The notes under the pieces were generated by a model. The model did no database searches. It was given only the letters and a program-made list of their open reading frames with translations, and was not told the DNA's origin. The translations under genes and the position numbers were made by a program. From Cladorhizidae sp. MBARI D1340-BT2 (taxonomy: Eukaryota; Porifera; Demospongiae; Poecilosclerida; Cladorhizidae), in NCBI GenBank assembly GCA_028752905.1, contig JAQNBH010000015.1, forward strand, positions 13,778,036 to 13,842,035: a DNA stretch of 64,000 bases, given 5' to 3'. Below are positions 21,990-33,737 of the stretch, piece by piece (the first letter of the stretch is position 1; each line of letters opens with the position of its first letter).

Positions 21990-23742
21990 TTTGATGCTCT
22001 AGCATCATCAGAGATGCTAAGTCTCAAGTAAGGTTGGCAGATGCTCTAGCATCATCAGAGGTGCTAAGTCTCACGTAAGGTTGGCAGATGCTCTAGCATC
22101 ATCAGAGATGCTCTAGCATCATCAGAGATGCTAAGTCTCACGTAAGGTTGGCAGATGCTCTAGCATCATCAGAGATGCTAAGTCTCACGTAAGGTTGGCA
22201 GATGCTCTAGCATCATCAGAGGTGCTAAGTCTCACGTAAGGTTGGCAGATGCTCTAGCATCATCAGAGATGCTAAGTCTCACGTAAGGTTGGCAGATGCT
22301 CTAGCATCATCAGAGATGCTAAGTCTCACGTAAGGTTGGCAGATGCTCTAGCATCATCAGAGGTGCTAAGTCTCACGTAAGGTTGGCAGATGCTCTAGCA
22401 TCATCAGAGGTGGTAAGTCTCACATAAGGTTGGGAGATGCTCTAGCATCATCAGAGGTGCCAAGTCTCACGTAAGGTTGGCAGATGCTCTAGCATCATCA
22501 GAGATGCTAAGTCTCAAGTAAGGTTGGCAGATGCTCTAGCATCATCAGAGATGCTAAGTCTCAAGTATGGTTGGCAGATGCTCTAGTATCATCAGAGATG
22601 CTAAGTCTCACGTAAGGTTGGCAGATGCTTAGCATCATCAGAGGTGCTAAGTCTCACGTAAGGTTGGCAGATGCTGTAGCATCATAATAGTTGCTAAGTC
22701 TCACGTAAGGTTGGCAGATGCTCTAGCATCATCAGAGATGCTAAGTCTCACGTAAGGTTGGCAGATGCTCTAGCATCATCAGAGATGCTAAGTCTCACGT
22801 AGGGTTGGCAGATGCTCTAGCATCATTAGAGATGCTAAGTCTCACGTAAGGTTGGGAGATGCTCTAGCATCATCAGAGGTGCTAAGTCTCATGTAAGGTT
22901 GGGAGATGCTCTAGCATCATCAGAGATGCTAAGTCTCACGTAAGGTTGGCAGATGCTCTAGCATCATCAGAGGTGGTAAGTCTCACATAAGGTTGGGAGA
23001 TGCTCTAGCATCATCAGAGGTGCCAAGTCTCACGTAAGGTTGGCAGATGCTCTAGCATCATCAGAGATGCTAAGTCTCATGTAAGGTTGGCAGATGCTCT
23101 AGCATCATCAGAGGTGCTAACTCTCACGTAAGGTTGGCAGATGCTCTATCATCATCAGAGGTGCTAAGTCTCACGTAAGGTTGGCAGATGCTCTAGCATC
23201 ATCAGAGATGCTAAGTCTCACGTAAGGTTGGCAGATGGTCTAGCATCATCAGAGATGCTAAGTCTCACGTAAGGTTGGCAGATGCTCTAGCATCATCAGA
23301 GATGCTAAGTCTCACGTAAGGTTGGCAGATACTCTAGCATCATCAGAGGTGGTAAGTCTCACATAAGGTTGGGAGATGCTCTAGCATCATCAGAGGTGCC
23401 AAGTCTCACGTAAGGTTGGCAGATACTCTAGCATCATCAGAGGTGCTAAGTCTCACGTAAGGTTGGCAGATGCTCTAGCATCATCAGAGATGCTAAGTCT
23501 CACGTAAGGTTGGCAGATGCTCTAGCATCATCAGAGGTGCTAAGTCTCACGTAAGGTTGGGAGATGCTCTAGCATCATCAGAGGTGCTGAGTCTCACGTA
23601 AGGTTGCTCTAGCATCATCAGAGATGCTAAGTCTCACGTAAAGTTGGCAGATGCTCTAGCATCATCAGAGATGCTAAGTCTCACGTAAGGTTGGCAGATG
23701 CTCTAGCATCATTAGAGATGCTAAGTCTCACGTAAGGTTGTA
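21990..23742. repeat. Minisatellite, about 37 x 47 bp, each unit with a dyad
   Basis: The unit contains gatgctctagcatcatcaga, gatgctaagtctcacgtaag and gttggca. GATGCT-CT-AGCATC is a near-perfect inverted repeat, and AGCATC can also pair with the next GATGCT across six bases, so each unit can form a small hairpin. Variants (ggtgct, ggtggtaagtctcacataag, gttggga) recur in the same combinations, which points to block duplication of several units. There are no unique spacers, so it is not a CRISPR array. It lies in an intron. Confidence 0.92.
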
Positions 23743-23828
23743 CTATTCATATGAAGGAAGCACATGTCTGATGGAGCACATGTACTGCACCTGCAGGCAC
23801 GTACGTATATTGACAGCCCTGCTAAATA

Positions 23829-23946
23829 TTAAGGTTGTGCAATGGGAAGGCACTTTAGGAGGAATTGCATCATTTCCCCAAGATAGTGATTGGTGAAAGA
23901 GGCAGTGGTGATTTCAAAGCCTTGCGCTGGGTCTGGTCTTAGGTCA
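23829..23946 (-). other. Open stretch of unknown origin
   Basis: The minus strand reads about 38 codons ending GEMMQFLLKCLPIAQP and a TAA. The composition is protein-like, but there is no clear acceptor, and the stop would break the gene whose exons flank it. It could be a fragment of an old transposon. The copy B equivalent is 57077-57194. Confidence 0.2.
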
Positions 23947-24052
23947 TTAGTTATGAAGAACAGCAACCACCTTACATAACTACAAGTTCATTTACTATAT
24001 GAAAATAACCAGGCATGGGTGAACTCCATCACTTTTGTAGGGGCAGGAGTCT

Positions 24053-24140
24053 CAGATCCCATGAGGACCTTGGATCCCATGAACTTGGATCCCAGGAGGA
24101 CCATGGATCCCATGAGGATCTTGGACCCCATGAGGAAACA
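24053..24140. repeat. Short array of ~18-bp units
   Basis: Four to five degenerate copies of ggatcccatgaggacctt lie just ahead of the candidate exon at 24311. The copy B equivalent is 57301-57388. Confidence 0.75.
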
Positions 24141-24310
24141 TACACTACCAGACGGTCGACCAACATTAAGCAGCGGAAATATAAAATCTCATTTAAGAAA
24201 CAAGGGCAGATGGAAGGGGTAAAGGGGTGTGGTTTGGTGATTGCAAAGCTCAGATCTAAACGGTTAGACTCTCAGCTCATATCAACCTGCCTCCCCTTCT
24301 CTCCCCAAAG

Positions 24311-24378
24311 AAAAGCAAAAACATCTTTGTCAGGCTGGACAATTTGTACCCACCAGGAGACTCCAGGTGGAGGACACA
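24311..24378 (+). other. Candidate plus-strand exon (weak)
   Basis: A pyrimidine-rich tract and ccccaaag precede 24311, and a donor-like gtaaag follows 24378. The 68 bases read NIFVRLDNLYPPGDSRW, which looks protein-like. A following stretch in another frame up to a gtgagg at about 24466 is also open. It is antisense to an intron of the ZFYVE26-like gene. No family is recognised. The copy B equivalent is 57559-57626. Confidence 0.28.
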
Positions 24379-24624
24379 GTAAAGATGTCCAGAGGAGAGA
24401 TAGGAACCGAAGGTATACCAAACATCAGAGGGAAGTGTAATCGCTGGCTGAGGATCAAGGAAAGGTGAGGTCTGTGTCACGAGCCATCACTGGATAAACA
24501 CCAGTGGGAATCGTGCTGGAGTGGTCTGCTTACTGGTAGCACGCAGTGCGTAGAATGTGGTAGGACCTGTCAGGTCTCTGCACAAACAGGCAGGCTCTGC
24601 TTGTGCAGTGTGGTAACTCAAGAG

Positions 24625-26290
24625 ATGGAAGATGGCCCACACGAGACAGTCAATGGCACACAAGAGATGGTGAGGAGTCAATACGGCCAACAGGAGATGG
24701 TGAGGAGTCAAGATGGCCACAAGAGATGGTGAGGAGTCAAGATGGCCACAAGAGATGGTGAGGAGTCAAGATGGCCACAAGAGATGGTGAGGAGTCAAGA
24801 TGACCACAAGAGATGGTGAGGAGTCAAGATGGCCACAAGAGATGGTGAGGAGTCAAGATGGTCAACAAGAGATGGTGAGGAGTCAAGATGGCCACAAGAG
24901 ATGGTGAGGGATAAGCATGGGCCATAAGAGATGGTGAGGAGTCAAGATGGCCACAAGAGATGGTGAGGAGTCAAGATGGCCACAAGAGATGGTGGTGAGG
25001 AGTCAAGATAACCACAAGAGATGGTGAGGAGTCAAGATGGCCACAAGAGATGGTGAGGAGTCAAGATGGTCAACAAGAGATGGTGAGGAGTCAAGATGGC
25101 CACAAGAGATGGTGAGGGGTAAGCATGGGCAATAAGAGATGGTGAGGAGTCAAGATGGCCACAAGAGATGGTGAGGAGTCAAGATGGTCAACAAGAGATG
25201 GTGAGGAGTCAAGATGGCCACAAGAGATGGTGAGGGGTAAGCATGGGCCATAAGAGATGGTGAGGAGTCAAGATGGCCACAAGAGATGGTGAGGAGTCAA
25301 GATGGCCACAAGAGATGGTGAGGAGTCAAGATGACCACAAGAGCTGGTGAGGAGTCAAGATGGCCACAAGAGATGGTGAGGAGTCAAGATGGTCAACAAG
25401 AGATGGTGAGGAGTCAAGATGGCCACAAGAGATGGTGAGGAGTCAAGATGGCCCACAAGAGATGGTGAGGAGTCAAGATGGCCAACAAGAGATGATGAGG
25501 AGTCAAGGTGGCCACAAGAGATGGTGAGGAGTCAAGATGGCCACAAGAGATGGTGAGAAGTCAGGATGGCCCACAAGAGATGGTGAGAAGTCAAGATGGC
25601 CCACAAGAGATGGTGAGGGGTAAGCATGGGCCACAAGAGATGGTTAGGAATCAAGATGGCCACAAGAGATGGTGAGGAGTCAATATGGTCAACAAGAGAT
25701 GGTGAGGAGTCAAGATGGCCACAAGAGATGGTGAGGAGTCAAGATGGCCACAAGAGATGGTGAGGAGTCAAGATGGCCCACAAGAGATGATGAGGAGTCA
25801 AGATGGCCACAAGAGATGGTGAGGAGTCAAGATGGCCCACAAGAGATGATGAGGAGTCAAGATGGCCACAAGAGATGGTGAGGAGTCAAGATGGCCAACA
25901 AGAGATGATGAGGAGTCAAGGTGTCCACAAGAGATGGTGAGGAGACAAGATGGCCCACAAGATGTGGCGAGGAGTCAAGGTGGCCACAAGAGATGGTGAG
26001 GAGTCAAGATGGCCACAAGAGATGGTGAGAAGTCAGGATGGCCCACAAGAGATGGTTAGGAATCAAGACGTGCCACAAGAGATGGTGAGGAGTCAATATG
26101 GCCACAAGAGATGGTGAGGGGTAAGCATGGGCCACAAGAGATGGTGAGGAGTCAAGATGGCCACAAGAGATGGTGAGGAGTCAAGATGGCCCGCAAGAGA
26201 TGGTGTGGAGAGTCAAGATGGCCCACAAGAGAGGAGTCAAGATGGCCCCCAAGAGGTGGCGAGGAGTCAAGATGGCCCACAAGAGTGGAT
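24625..26290. repeat. Minisatellite, about 55 x 30 bp
   Basis: The unit is caagagatggtgaggagtca plus agatggccac. Length variants of 29-33 bp arise from ccac/cccac/tcaac changes, and a recurring ggggtaagcatgggc variant is present. Thirty is a multiple of three, so short open frames appear, but the length variants break them. Confidence 0.9.
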
Positions 26291-26387
26291 CATTATCAAG
26301 CCACAAGAAATGACGACTTTCCTTCTCCTTCTCTCCACAAGCACATAAGATCATGTGACCATAATGGTGGGCAGTAAATAGACAGAC

Positions 26388-26388
26388 A

Positions 26389-26419
<31 letters not shown>

Positions 26420-26425
26420 TTATGT
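26388..26425. repeat. (TG)n microsatellite
   Basis: About 15 TG units with one interruption. The copy B equivalent is 59633-59670. Confidence 0.85.
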
Positions 26426-27023
26426 ATGTAATGTTGGGTGGGATGGGATCTGAGAAAAGGGCAACAGTGTGCAAAATAAATTTTTCAAGTTTTAGTGAAA
26501 CAAGATTGAAGTTCAAGAAAAGCTCTTTGAAGTGGTACTTGAACCACACTGATCTAGAACATGTGTAGGTATGATACGAGTTGTATTCCTACACACATCC
26601 TCAAGTGAAATGCTCTTAGTTAAAAGCAAATTTAAGAGCAAATTACTTGCATGTGTTGGTGACATGTATTCAATCAATTGTTAATCGCTACACTAGGTTA
26701 CTATGGAAACCAAATTGAAATAGCCCACGTGCCAGCATTTTCATTCCGTGAATGCAGTAGCTTATTTTTTAGTAAGTTTTTTTCTTTCCTAACTGCTCGC
26801 TGGGATGGACGAAAGCTCCTCATGCCCTTAAAACTTTGCAGGAAGCTAGAGTGAGGAGATCCAACATGCCTCTGAGGTACTTTTGGAAAAAAAATCTACG
26901 ATTCAGAACTCTAGTAGCTATTTTCGGTCTTAGCACAAAATCAGTTGTTGTTTTTTTGCAAAAGTGAGGGCACTTTTCTCAGACCCTATCACGTGTTCCA
27001 TATAATATGTAGACTCTTCCTAC

Positions 27024-27069
27024 CTCTATGATGTCCCTGGCAATATTGAAACCATCTCCAAGATCATGA
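27024..27069 (-). CDS. 46-bp internal exon of the ZFYVE26-like gene
   Basis: On the minus strand an acceptor (cattatttgcag) precedes 27069 and a donor (gtaggaag) follows 27024. Only one frame is open; its first base completes a codon and it ends in phase 0, reading HDLGDGFNIARDIIE. This phase fits the exon at 21678-21872 downstream and the exon at 27179-27252 upstream, which ends with two bases of a codon. Such a tiny exon would be missed without the neighbours. Confidence 0.6.
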
Positions 27070-27178
27070 CTGCAAATAATGACCTGTGCACATACAATGC
27101 AATATTGATACATGTGCATGTGTGTGTGTACTTTGCATCAATATCAAATTTGTGTAGCATGGTTAAAAAAAAACCCAC

Positions 27179-27252
27179 ACACAATCAATTGCCACACCCA
27201 CCAATGCAGCTACTTCGGCTCGAACGTGTGCATTCCTGAAGAGAGTAGGAGG
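27179..27252 (-). CDS. Internal exon of the ZFYVE26-like gene
   Basis: On the minus strand a strong pyrimidine tract (tcctcctcctcctcatctgggcag) precedes 27252. The exon opens in phase 0 and reads NAHVRAEVAALVGVAIDC, ending with two bases of a codon before the donor gtgggt at 27178. Joined to the 46-bp exon the frame continues. The next exon upstream was not found with confidence; a minus-strand open stretch at 27361-27633 (with CAFYGYFAPVKTEAKDG) is nearby but lacks a clear donor. The donor choice rests on phase and is the least certain part. Confidence 0.5.
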
Positions 27253-27360
27253 CTGCCCAGATGAGGAGGAGGAGGAGGAACAGGTCTGCATCTGCGCTAT
27301 CGATCAATCGTGCCTTATGCTATCTGGTAAGGATACCACCCTAGCCCTAGCCAGTTTTAA

Positions 27361-27633
27361 TTAAGATAAGGGTTGTGTGTGTATGTCTGTGTGTGTGTTG
27401 CGTTTTGCAGGTCCAGTAATTTTGTAATGTGGGTCCAACTGATATAGTGCTGTGCCATCCTTTGCCTCTGTCTTTACTGGGGCGAAGTATCCATAGAAGG
27501 CACAAGGTGTGTTGATCGATAGCACAGATCCGTTGGAAATGCATGACACACATATAATATGTACATTTGAATTTTTCTTGGTGAGGCATTGAACTTTTGA
27601 ATGCATGTACACCAGTGCCGAGTAAACTGTCAT
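27361..27633 (-). other. Unassigned minus-strand open stretch
   Basis: About 90 codons are open, and the part CAFYGYFAPVKTEAKDG has a protein-like look. It ends in TG-repeat sequence. It lies upstream, in gene sense, of the exon at 27179-27252 and could include a further exon, but no acceptor/donor pair with the right phase is evident. The copy B equivalent is 60606-60878. Confidence 0.2.
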
Positions 27634-28036
27634 GTGATTGTCCTTGCTAATTGGTCACTGTTATTGTTTAGTTGTGGAGGTCTGCTGGTGGGATCTCTTG
27701 GAGGGTGTGCATTCTGGGAGAAATCTTCCATTCCCAACTTTAACTGTCATGCCTTCAACCATTTGCACGAAGGTTGGTGTTAATTAAGAGACTTTGTTGT
27801 GTGCTCTCTAATAGGGTAAGGGGTTGGCCTGCTTTAAAAAGGCCAATAAACAGATCTTATAGCTTAGCTAAGGCTCTCCATGGCAGTTTCTTAACAACTC
27901 AAATTGTATCATTGTGCCGCCAAAACATTTTCTACTGTGCCTGGAATCCTTCACTAGGGCAGTCAACTGCTGTTCATTATAGCAACTTCAGCACAGAAAG
28001 TTCTCAAAGACGAATCATGCACAATAATAATTAATT

Positions 28037-28313
28037 AAACGACAAATTATTGTTGCTGTTATTATTTTTATCGTTATTATTGATATTTTTTTTTTTTAAA
28101 CAATATGTATATATGAATGGGAGTGGTCATCAACGCAGCTCTAGCAAGTTAGCGGCAGCTGGTTCTGCATTTTTTAAACGACAAATTATTGTTGCTGTTA
28201 TTATTTTTATCGTTATTATTGATATATATATATATTTTTAACAATATGTATATATGAATGGGAGTGGTCATCAACGCAGCTCTAGCAAGTTAGCAGCAGC
28301 TGGTTCTGCATTT
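28037..28313. repeat. Tandem duplication, 2 x 139 bp
   Basis: Two adjacent copies run from aaacgacaaattattgttgc to cagctggttctgcat. The first has a poly(T) where the second has (TA)n, and gcggcagc against gcagcagc. Confidence 0.88.
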
Positions 28314-29255
28314 GTATTTTTCGCAGTCACTAAGTGACTCGTCAGTTGGTTTCCCAGGAAGCTTACTCAAGGACAAGTTCAGAACACAAAAAACATATAA
28401 GCTTTCTGGTTTGTGTACGTCATGCTACAACAATCAGTGAGGGTCTTCACATGGGCAGTGATGAGGAGCTTACAGTGATGGTAGTTTGTAGTTAACAGGA
28501 GCGCTCCGGAGCTGCACCACCAGGGAAGTTGCTTAGGGGGCCATGCAGGAAATCTTGGCTGCAAGGATGAAGATGATATGAGTATAAACAAATTAGGAGA
28601 GGGGGGGGAAGTGTTTTTGAAAAGTACAAATATCATATTGTGTTTACTAGTAGTAACCTTAGAACAGGTATATATATATTTGTATATGCTATGGGTTTCA
28701 AAAGCACTATAATAGGCCCTTATAATACATGTTAGGGTTAAAATCCCCGTATAAGTGAGTAATTTCTTAGAGCTAGCTAATGAAACTAGAGGGAATTTTT
28801 ATTGCATAGTAAATTGATGGCTCGGAATCGTATTAGGCTTTTAGAGTTATCATTGCAAATATGTACATATAGATTATGCTTGTTCTGATGGTAAAGGGTC
28901 ATTGAGTGGATGTGGTATAAAGCATGTGGTCAGCCGTTGTTGTGGTGATCTTGAGCTGATGTAAAAAGTAATTTCGATGTTTTTTTGTGTGTGTTATTGT
29001 TAACTTCATTTGGTTGAAAAGTTGGCAAAGAAATAAAATATAAATCTCTGCTAGGCATCCTCATTGCTTTCCTGTATTTCTACTCGCATTGTAAAAGCAT
29101 CAGTTTTAAAATTTGAAGTTATAGTTGTTGCAAGACAGCTACACTTGACTTGTTGTGCATCTCTGCACTCTACTTGATCACTATACCTACATCACCTATA
29201 ATTACATTACCTATAATTACATCACCTCTATTACATGTGACACTAGAAAGGTGGT
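28314..29255. other. No recognisable feature
   Basis: AT-rich sequence with no gene signal that I can support. An open minus-strand stretch at 28379-28636 has an acceptor-like end near 28565 but no consistent exon. The copy B equivalent is 61570-62511. Confidence 0.35.
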
Positions 29256-29962
29256 TTAAGGGGGGGGTGGACAGCACCATAAAAAAAACACGTGTGGTTA
29301 CCACTTTATAGCTCCATAGATTCTGTAAACTTCATGGTATGGACTTGATATATAGCTCAAAAGATAGGTCTCTGTGTGTGCTCTCTTTTAATATTTTTCA
29401 TAGGTATAACTATAGCCAAGTTACTGGACCTAAAGTGGAGGGAACTTCAAAACCTGAATGTCTGATTTTGCCGCATAAATATCTCCAGATTGCAAAGTGC
29501 TAAAGAGTTGAAATTAGTACCAGTGGCTAGAGGAAGCCCTACTCTATTCAAAATGAGTGTTTTCATTAGGCGCTAAAATGTAAGTACATGGTCAAGCGCC
29601 AGGGTGGAAAATGAGTATTAATGAAATTCATTTTCCACCCGCCACGCTTGACCACATACTTACATTTTAACGCCTAATGAAAACACTCATTGCATAGAGT
29701 AGGGCTTCCTCTAGCCACTGGTGCTAATTTCAACTCTCTAGCACTTTGCAATCTGGAGATATTTATGCGGCAAAATCAGACATTCAGGTTTTTGAGGTTC
29801 CCTCCACTTGTAGCTCCCATAACTTGGTTATGAGCTATATATCAAGTCCATACCATGAAGTTTACGGAATCTATGGAGTTATAAAGTGGTAACCACAAGG
29901 GGGGAAAGAGAAAAAATACATGTACAGTAGTCCCCCCCCCAAATGTAACTGTCACCCCTTAA
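29256..29962. mobile_element. TTAA-flanked foldback/MITE-like element
   Basis: Two long inverted arms meet at about 29610-29620 (gaaattcattttcc-type centre). They start outward with gtggttaccactttatagct at 29293 and the matching agttataaagtggtaaccac near 29880. The left arm has about 50 extra bases near 29362-29412. The outer ends are TTAA-GGGG...GACAG and CTGTCACCCC-TTAA, which suggests a TTAA target duplication as used by piggyBac-type transposases. No coding capacity. The assignment to a superfamily is inference from the TTAA ends. Confidence 0.65.
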
Positions 29963-30456
29963 ATTTTCGCTAATTTTTTTTTAACACCCAATTAATAATA
30001 ATAATTGTACACCTTTTCTCCAGGCTTGCGTACTCTTCATCAAGTTCCCACTAATTATAATAATTTATAACAAATGCTTCATCAAGGTTGGCAGAGATCT
30101 AACGATGCAGAGCTGAGTTGCCTCCTCTTGCACTGTCGCTGATTCCATTTGGAGAGTATTGGCGTGACTTGCACTTCTGTTTGACTGTGTTTGTGAGAAT
30201 ATCTAGTACAGTTGTTTTTATGTGTTTCCTAAAATAGATGCATCTGGTACCCACCAAATTCCAAGTAATAAATAGCAGAAATTAGGATCCGCCAACAATG
30301 CCTAGATCTAGGTCCTAGATCTCGCGATGCTGTGTGCACTTTTAAATTAGTTTGGGAAGGGGGGGAGAGGAAGATTTCTATTTACTAATGTACTCTCAGT
30401 TGTTTTTCATGTGAGCCTGTTTCTTATCCTTCATTGCAAAATCTGTCTTCCACTAG
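29963..30456. other. No recognisable feature
   Basis: Non-coding by eye. A small cctagatctaggtcctagatct inverted repeat lies near 30301-30322. The copy B equivalent is 63220-63713. Confidence 0.3.
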
Positions 30457-30548
30457 GTTCTTGTCCCTCTGTGTCCTTCGAACCTAACACTCGGCACTGT
30501 TTTGCTTCATTTCGACCAACCAGAAGATCTCCTGAAGGGAAACACATT
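30457..30548 (+). other. Candidate plus-strand exon
   Basis: A pyrimidine-rich tract with ccactag precedes 30457 and a donor gtgagaag follows 30548. One frame is open and reads PSNLTLGTVLLHFDQPEDLL, with alternating hydrophobic and polar residues as in a beta-rich domain. It ends two bases into a codon. It could belong to the same plus-strand gene as the candidate exon at 30998, but their phases do not fit directly, so an exon may be missing. The product is not recognised. The copy B equivalent is 63714-63805. Confidence 0.4.
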
Positions 30549-30659
30549 GTGAGAAGAAGGAGAAAAATGAGAGGGTGGGGGCAGGGGGAGAGAGGGGGTC
30601 AATGTGTGGCAGAAGGCGAGGTTCAAGGATACATACAGATTCTTGGGATAAATGTGCAT

Positions 30660-30682
30660 TTCCCCCCCCCCCCCCCCCCCCC
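30660..30682. repeat. Poly(C) tract
   Basis: A run of about 22 C follows atttcc. It is shorter in copy B (about 63918-63938). Length differences here are as likely sequencing error as real. Confidence 0.8.
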
Positions 30683-30997
30683 AAATCAACTAAATATTTA
30701 CATATTAAAATTTAACAGACAAATGTGACAAAAGTTAACCAACCAAAGCTGATGAAGACCTTGCATGCAGCATTACCCCCTGTTGGGGGACACAGAGATC
30801 CTCTGCAATTAGTACATATAGGCTGAGGCCCATCAGCATCTACTCTAACATGGAGACAAGGAGACCAATGTCAGGATGATGATTATCCACACATGGGGAA
30901 TTTGTTTTTATTTATTGTTATCATTATTAAAAAAAATTAACCACATGATAAATAATATATTATTAATTTCCATTTTAATTTTTCATAGTTGTTCCAG

Positions 30998-31148
30998 CTG
31001 CACAATATGCCTACGGACCGACCTCTGACCTGCCATCCCATCCAGCACTTCCCGGGTGGCTCTACTCACCGGCTCCTCTCCCTTTCCTCCCTCTTCCTCC
31101 AGCTAGGTTGCGAGGACAGCGGCTTACGGACATGAGGGCACTAAAACA
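30998..31148 (+). other. Candidate plus-strand exon
   Basis: An acceptor (catagttgttccag) precedes 30998 and a consensus donor gtaagt follows 31148. The frame beginning two bases in is open for 49 codons and reads proline-rich text such as PTSDLPSHPALPGWLYS and ARLRGQRLTDMRALK. Another frame is open to a TGA near 31130. The part of copy B that would contain it lies beyond the window. The product is not recognised. Confidence 0.4.
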
Positions 31149-31569
31149 GTAAGTAAGTTAGTGCAGACACTCATAAATCTGAAAGTTTTCGTCAGTACAA
31201 ATTTCCGTAGTCTGATGGTACAGTAATTAAAAGCAGAGGAAACATAAAAAAAGAAAAAGTTATCAGCTATTGCGCTCGAGTGTACTCATACCAGGCAGCG
31301 CAGAAGAACTTGCAGAAATGCTTGAGTATCTCTCTCCTAAGAGTTCAGAGAAACGAACATAGCTTCGACATTTTCCTGTCTAGGTACATGCCTTATAATA
31401 GCACCATTACTGTATGATGATCTCTTGGGTTAGTAGATTCTCTTCTACAGGCCAGCAATTCCCAACTGCTGCTTCCCATGTAGCTCTGTGAACACAAAGG
31501 CTCTTAAGACATTTCACAAAAATGAAAACATTTCCAAGCATTTCTTGAATTGGCTTTGTTCCAGTGCAA
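31149..31569. other. Spacer before the 64-bp array
   Basis: No gene is recognised. Open minus-strand stretches here run into the array and are repeat-derived. Confidence 0.3.
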
Positions 31570-32697
31570 CTCAGTTTTGCCCGTGTCCATGCTGCAGAAC
31601 AGATTGCCACAGGCCTGCCCACTAGCAACATTGGTTCTCATTGCCTGTGTCCATGCTGCAGAACAGATTGCCACAGGCCTGCCCATTAGCAACATTGGTT
31701 CTCATTGCTATGTCCATGCTGCAAAACAGATTGCCACAGGCCTGCCATTAGCAACATTGGTTCTCATTGCCTGTGTCCATGCTGCAGAACAGATTGCCAC
31801 AGGCCTGCCATTGGATCTCATTGCCTGTGTCCATGCTGCAGAACAGATTGCCACCTGCCATTAGCAACATTGGTTCTCATTGCCTGTGTCCATGGTGCAG
31901 AACAGATTGCCACAGGCCTGCCATTGGATCTCATTGCCTGTGTCCATGCTGCAGAACAGATTGCCACCTGCCATTAGCAACATTGGTTCTCATTGCCTGT
32001 GTCCATGCTGCAGAACAAATTGCCACAGGCCTGCCATTAGCAACATTGGTTCTCATTGCCTGTGTCCATGCTGCAGAAAAGATTGCCACAGGCCTGCCCA
32101 CTAGCAGCATTGGTTCTCATTGCCCGTGTCCATGCTGCAGAACAGATTGCCACAGGCCTGCCCACTAGCAACATTGGTTCTCATTGCCTGTGTCTATGCT
32201 ACAGAAAAGATTGCCACAGGCCTGCCCACTAGCAGCATTGGTTTTCATTGCCCGTGTCCATGCTGCAGAACAGATTGCCACAGGCCTGCCCACTAGCAAC
32301 ATTGGTTCTCATTGCCTGTGTCCATGCTGTAGAACACATTGCCACAGGCCTGCCCACTAGCAACATTGGTTCTCATTGCCTGTGTCCATGCTGCAGAACA
32401 GATTGCCACAGGCCTGCCATTAGCAGCATTGGTTCTCATTGCCTGTGTCCATGCTGCAGAACAGATTGCCACAGGCCTGCCATTAGCAACATTGGTTCTC
32501 ATTGCCCGTGTCCATGCTGCAGAACAGATTGCCACAGGCCTGCCCACTAGCAACATTGGTTCTCATTGCCTGTGTCCATGCTGCAGAACAGATTGCCACA
32601 GGCCTGCCATTAGCAAAATTGGTTCTCATTGCCTGTGTCCATGCTACAGAACAGATTGCCACAGGCCTGCCCATTAGCAGCATTGGTTCTCTTGAAT
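31570..32697. repeat. Minisatellite, about 18 x 64 bp
   Basis: The unit is gcctgtgtccatgctgcaga, acagattgccacaggcctgc, then ccactagcaacattggttct and catt. Shorter units lacking part of the middle (ccattggatctcatt; gccacctgccatt) occur near 31810-31970 in an alternating pattern. It is seen only in copy A because copy B is cut by the window end. Confidence 0.9.
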
Positions 32698-33248
32698 AGC
32701 AAATTTCAGTTGCGATTGACACACAAACATAAATTTACAAAGTGGCCAAAGAAACAAGTATAGGCATTTAAAGGATTTATTAGTGAACATATTTTTTTTT
32801 AAGTAGTATTGGTCTTCATTTTAAAGGGTCCTGTAAATATTTGTATTAGTCTTTCGGTAAATTCTTGTTTTTTTGGGTCATTATTTTAAATAAAACATTT
32901 TTGTCTCGTTTCTTATTTTCAACAGCCACCAACAAAAAGTTACTCAGTATATAGAATGCCAGAATATAGAATGCTAGAATTAAACAATCATAGATATTGA
33001 TGACTGGAGCATCGCAGACACAATTAGTGTTGCAGAATAGGATTAATTATGAGCAAACTTGGTTGCTATTGTATTGCACTTATCTCTGGTGGGAAAGAGA
33101 TGCCTCAAGATGGCTGAAGTCAGTTGAGTGTATTCTTCAAGGACAAGTGAACTCGGTTCAGTTGCTCAAGTAAGAACAAACAGAGCAGTGTACAATACCT
33201 GATTGCTTAAGCCAGGTTGTTATAAATAAAAAAATTAATAAAAATAAA
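32698..33248. other. AT-rich sequence up to the tandem junction
   Basis: No coding signal is visible. The last ~30 bases before copy B are runs of A and T (aaaaaaattaataaaaataa), a possible place for replication slippage or for misassembly. Confidence 0.4.
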
Positions 33249-33737
33249 TTTTTTAGGATAAACAAACATATTTATAACTAATTAACAACATATATAACTA
33301 GAATATACTAAGTACATACATAATTAAATAACTAAAAAGCTAACGACTATTTCAACTCCTGACTGACCCCAATACAGACAAGGCATTCCCCCACTTGACT
33401 GCCGCCGAGAGACGCTGAAGGAGGTGAGCACGGGCATTCACCTCCCCAGTTTTTCCATTAGAACAAGATTCTCTGTATAGCTACTGATCACTCACTTCTT
33501 TGATAGTAGACATGCAGCTGCTATTAGTACACAATGCATAGCTTGGACCTTTTTCTAAAGCAGTTATAATAATTAGTCAGATGTACTATATACACATTGG
33601 GTTCACTTCTAAATGGATCTCATAGCAGCACTACAGCACTACCTGCGTAGTAATAGCAATAGCTCCTTAATTAACACACAGCTTTTGTGGTATTGTGTGG
33701 ACATGCTCTTTCTTCTCCCACATATGCTTGTGTGCAG

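Noticed and set aside
21990..23742. CRISPR-like array
   Set aside because: The units are contiguous 47-bp repeats without unique spacers, in a eukaryotic intron with no cas genes.
24015..24440. 141-codon plus-strand frame
   Set aside because: Its first part is a degenerate 18-bp repeat and its remainder shows no domain; splice-like edges favour a different frame within it.
26157..26549. Open frames at the end of the 30-bp array
   Set aside because: The 30-bp unit gives a decapeptide repeat in any frame by chance; unit length variants break it.
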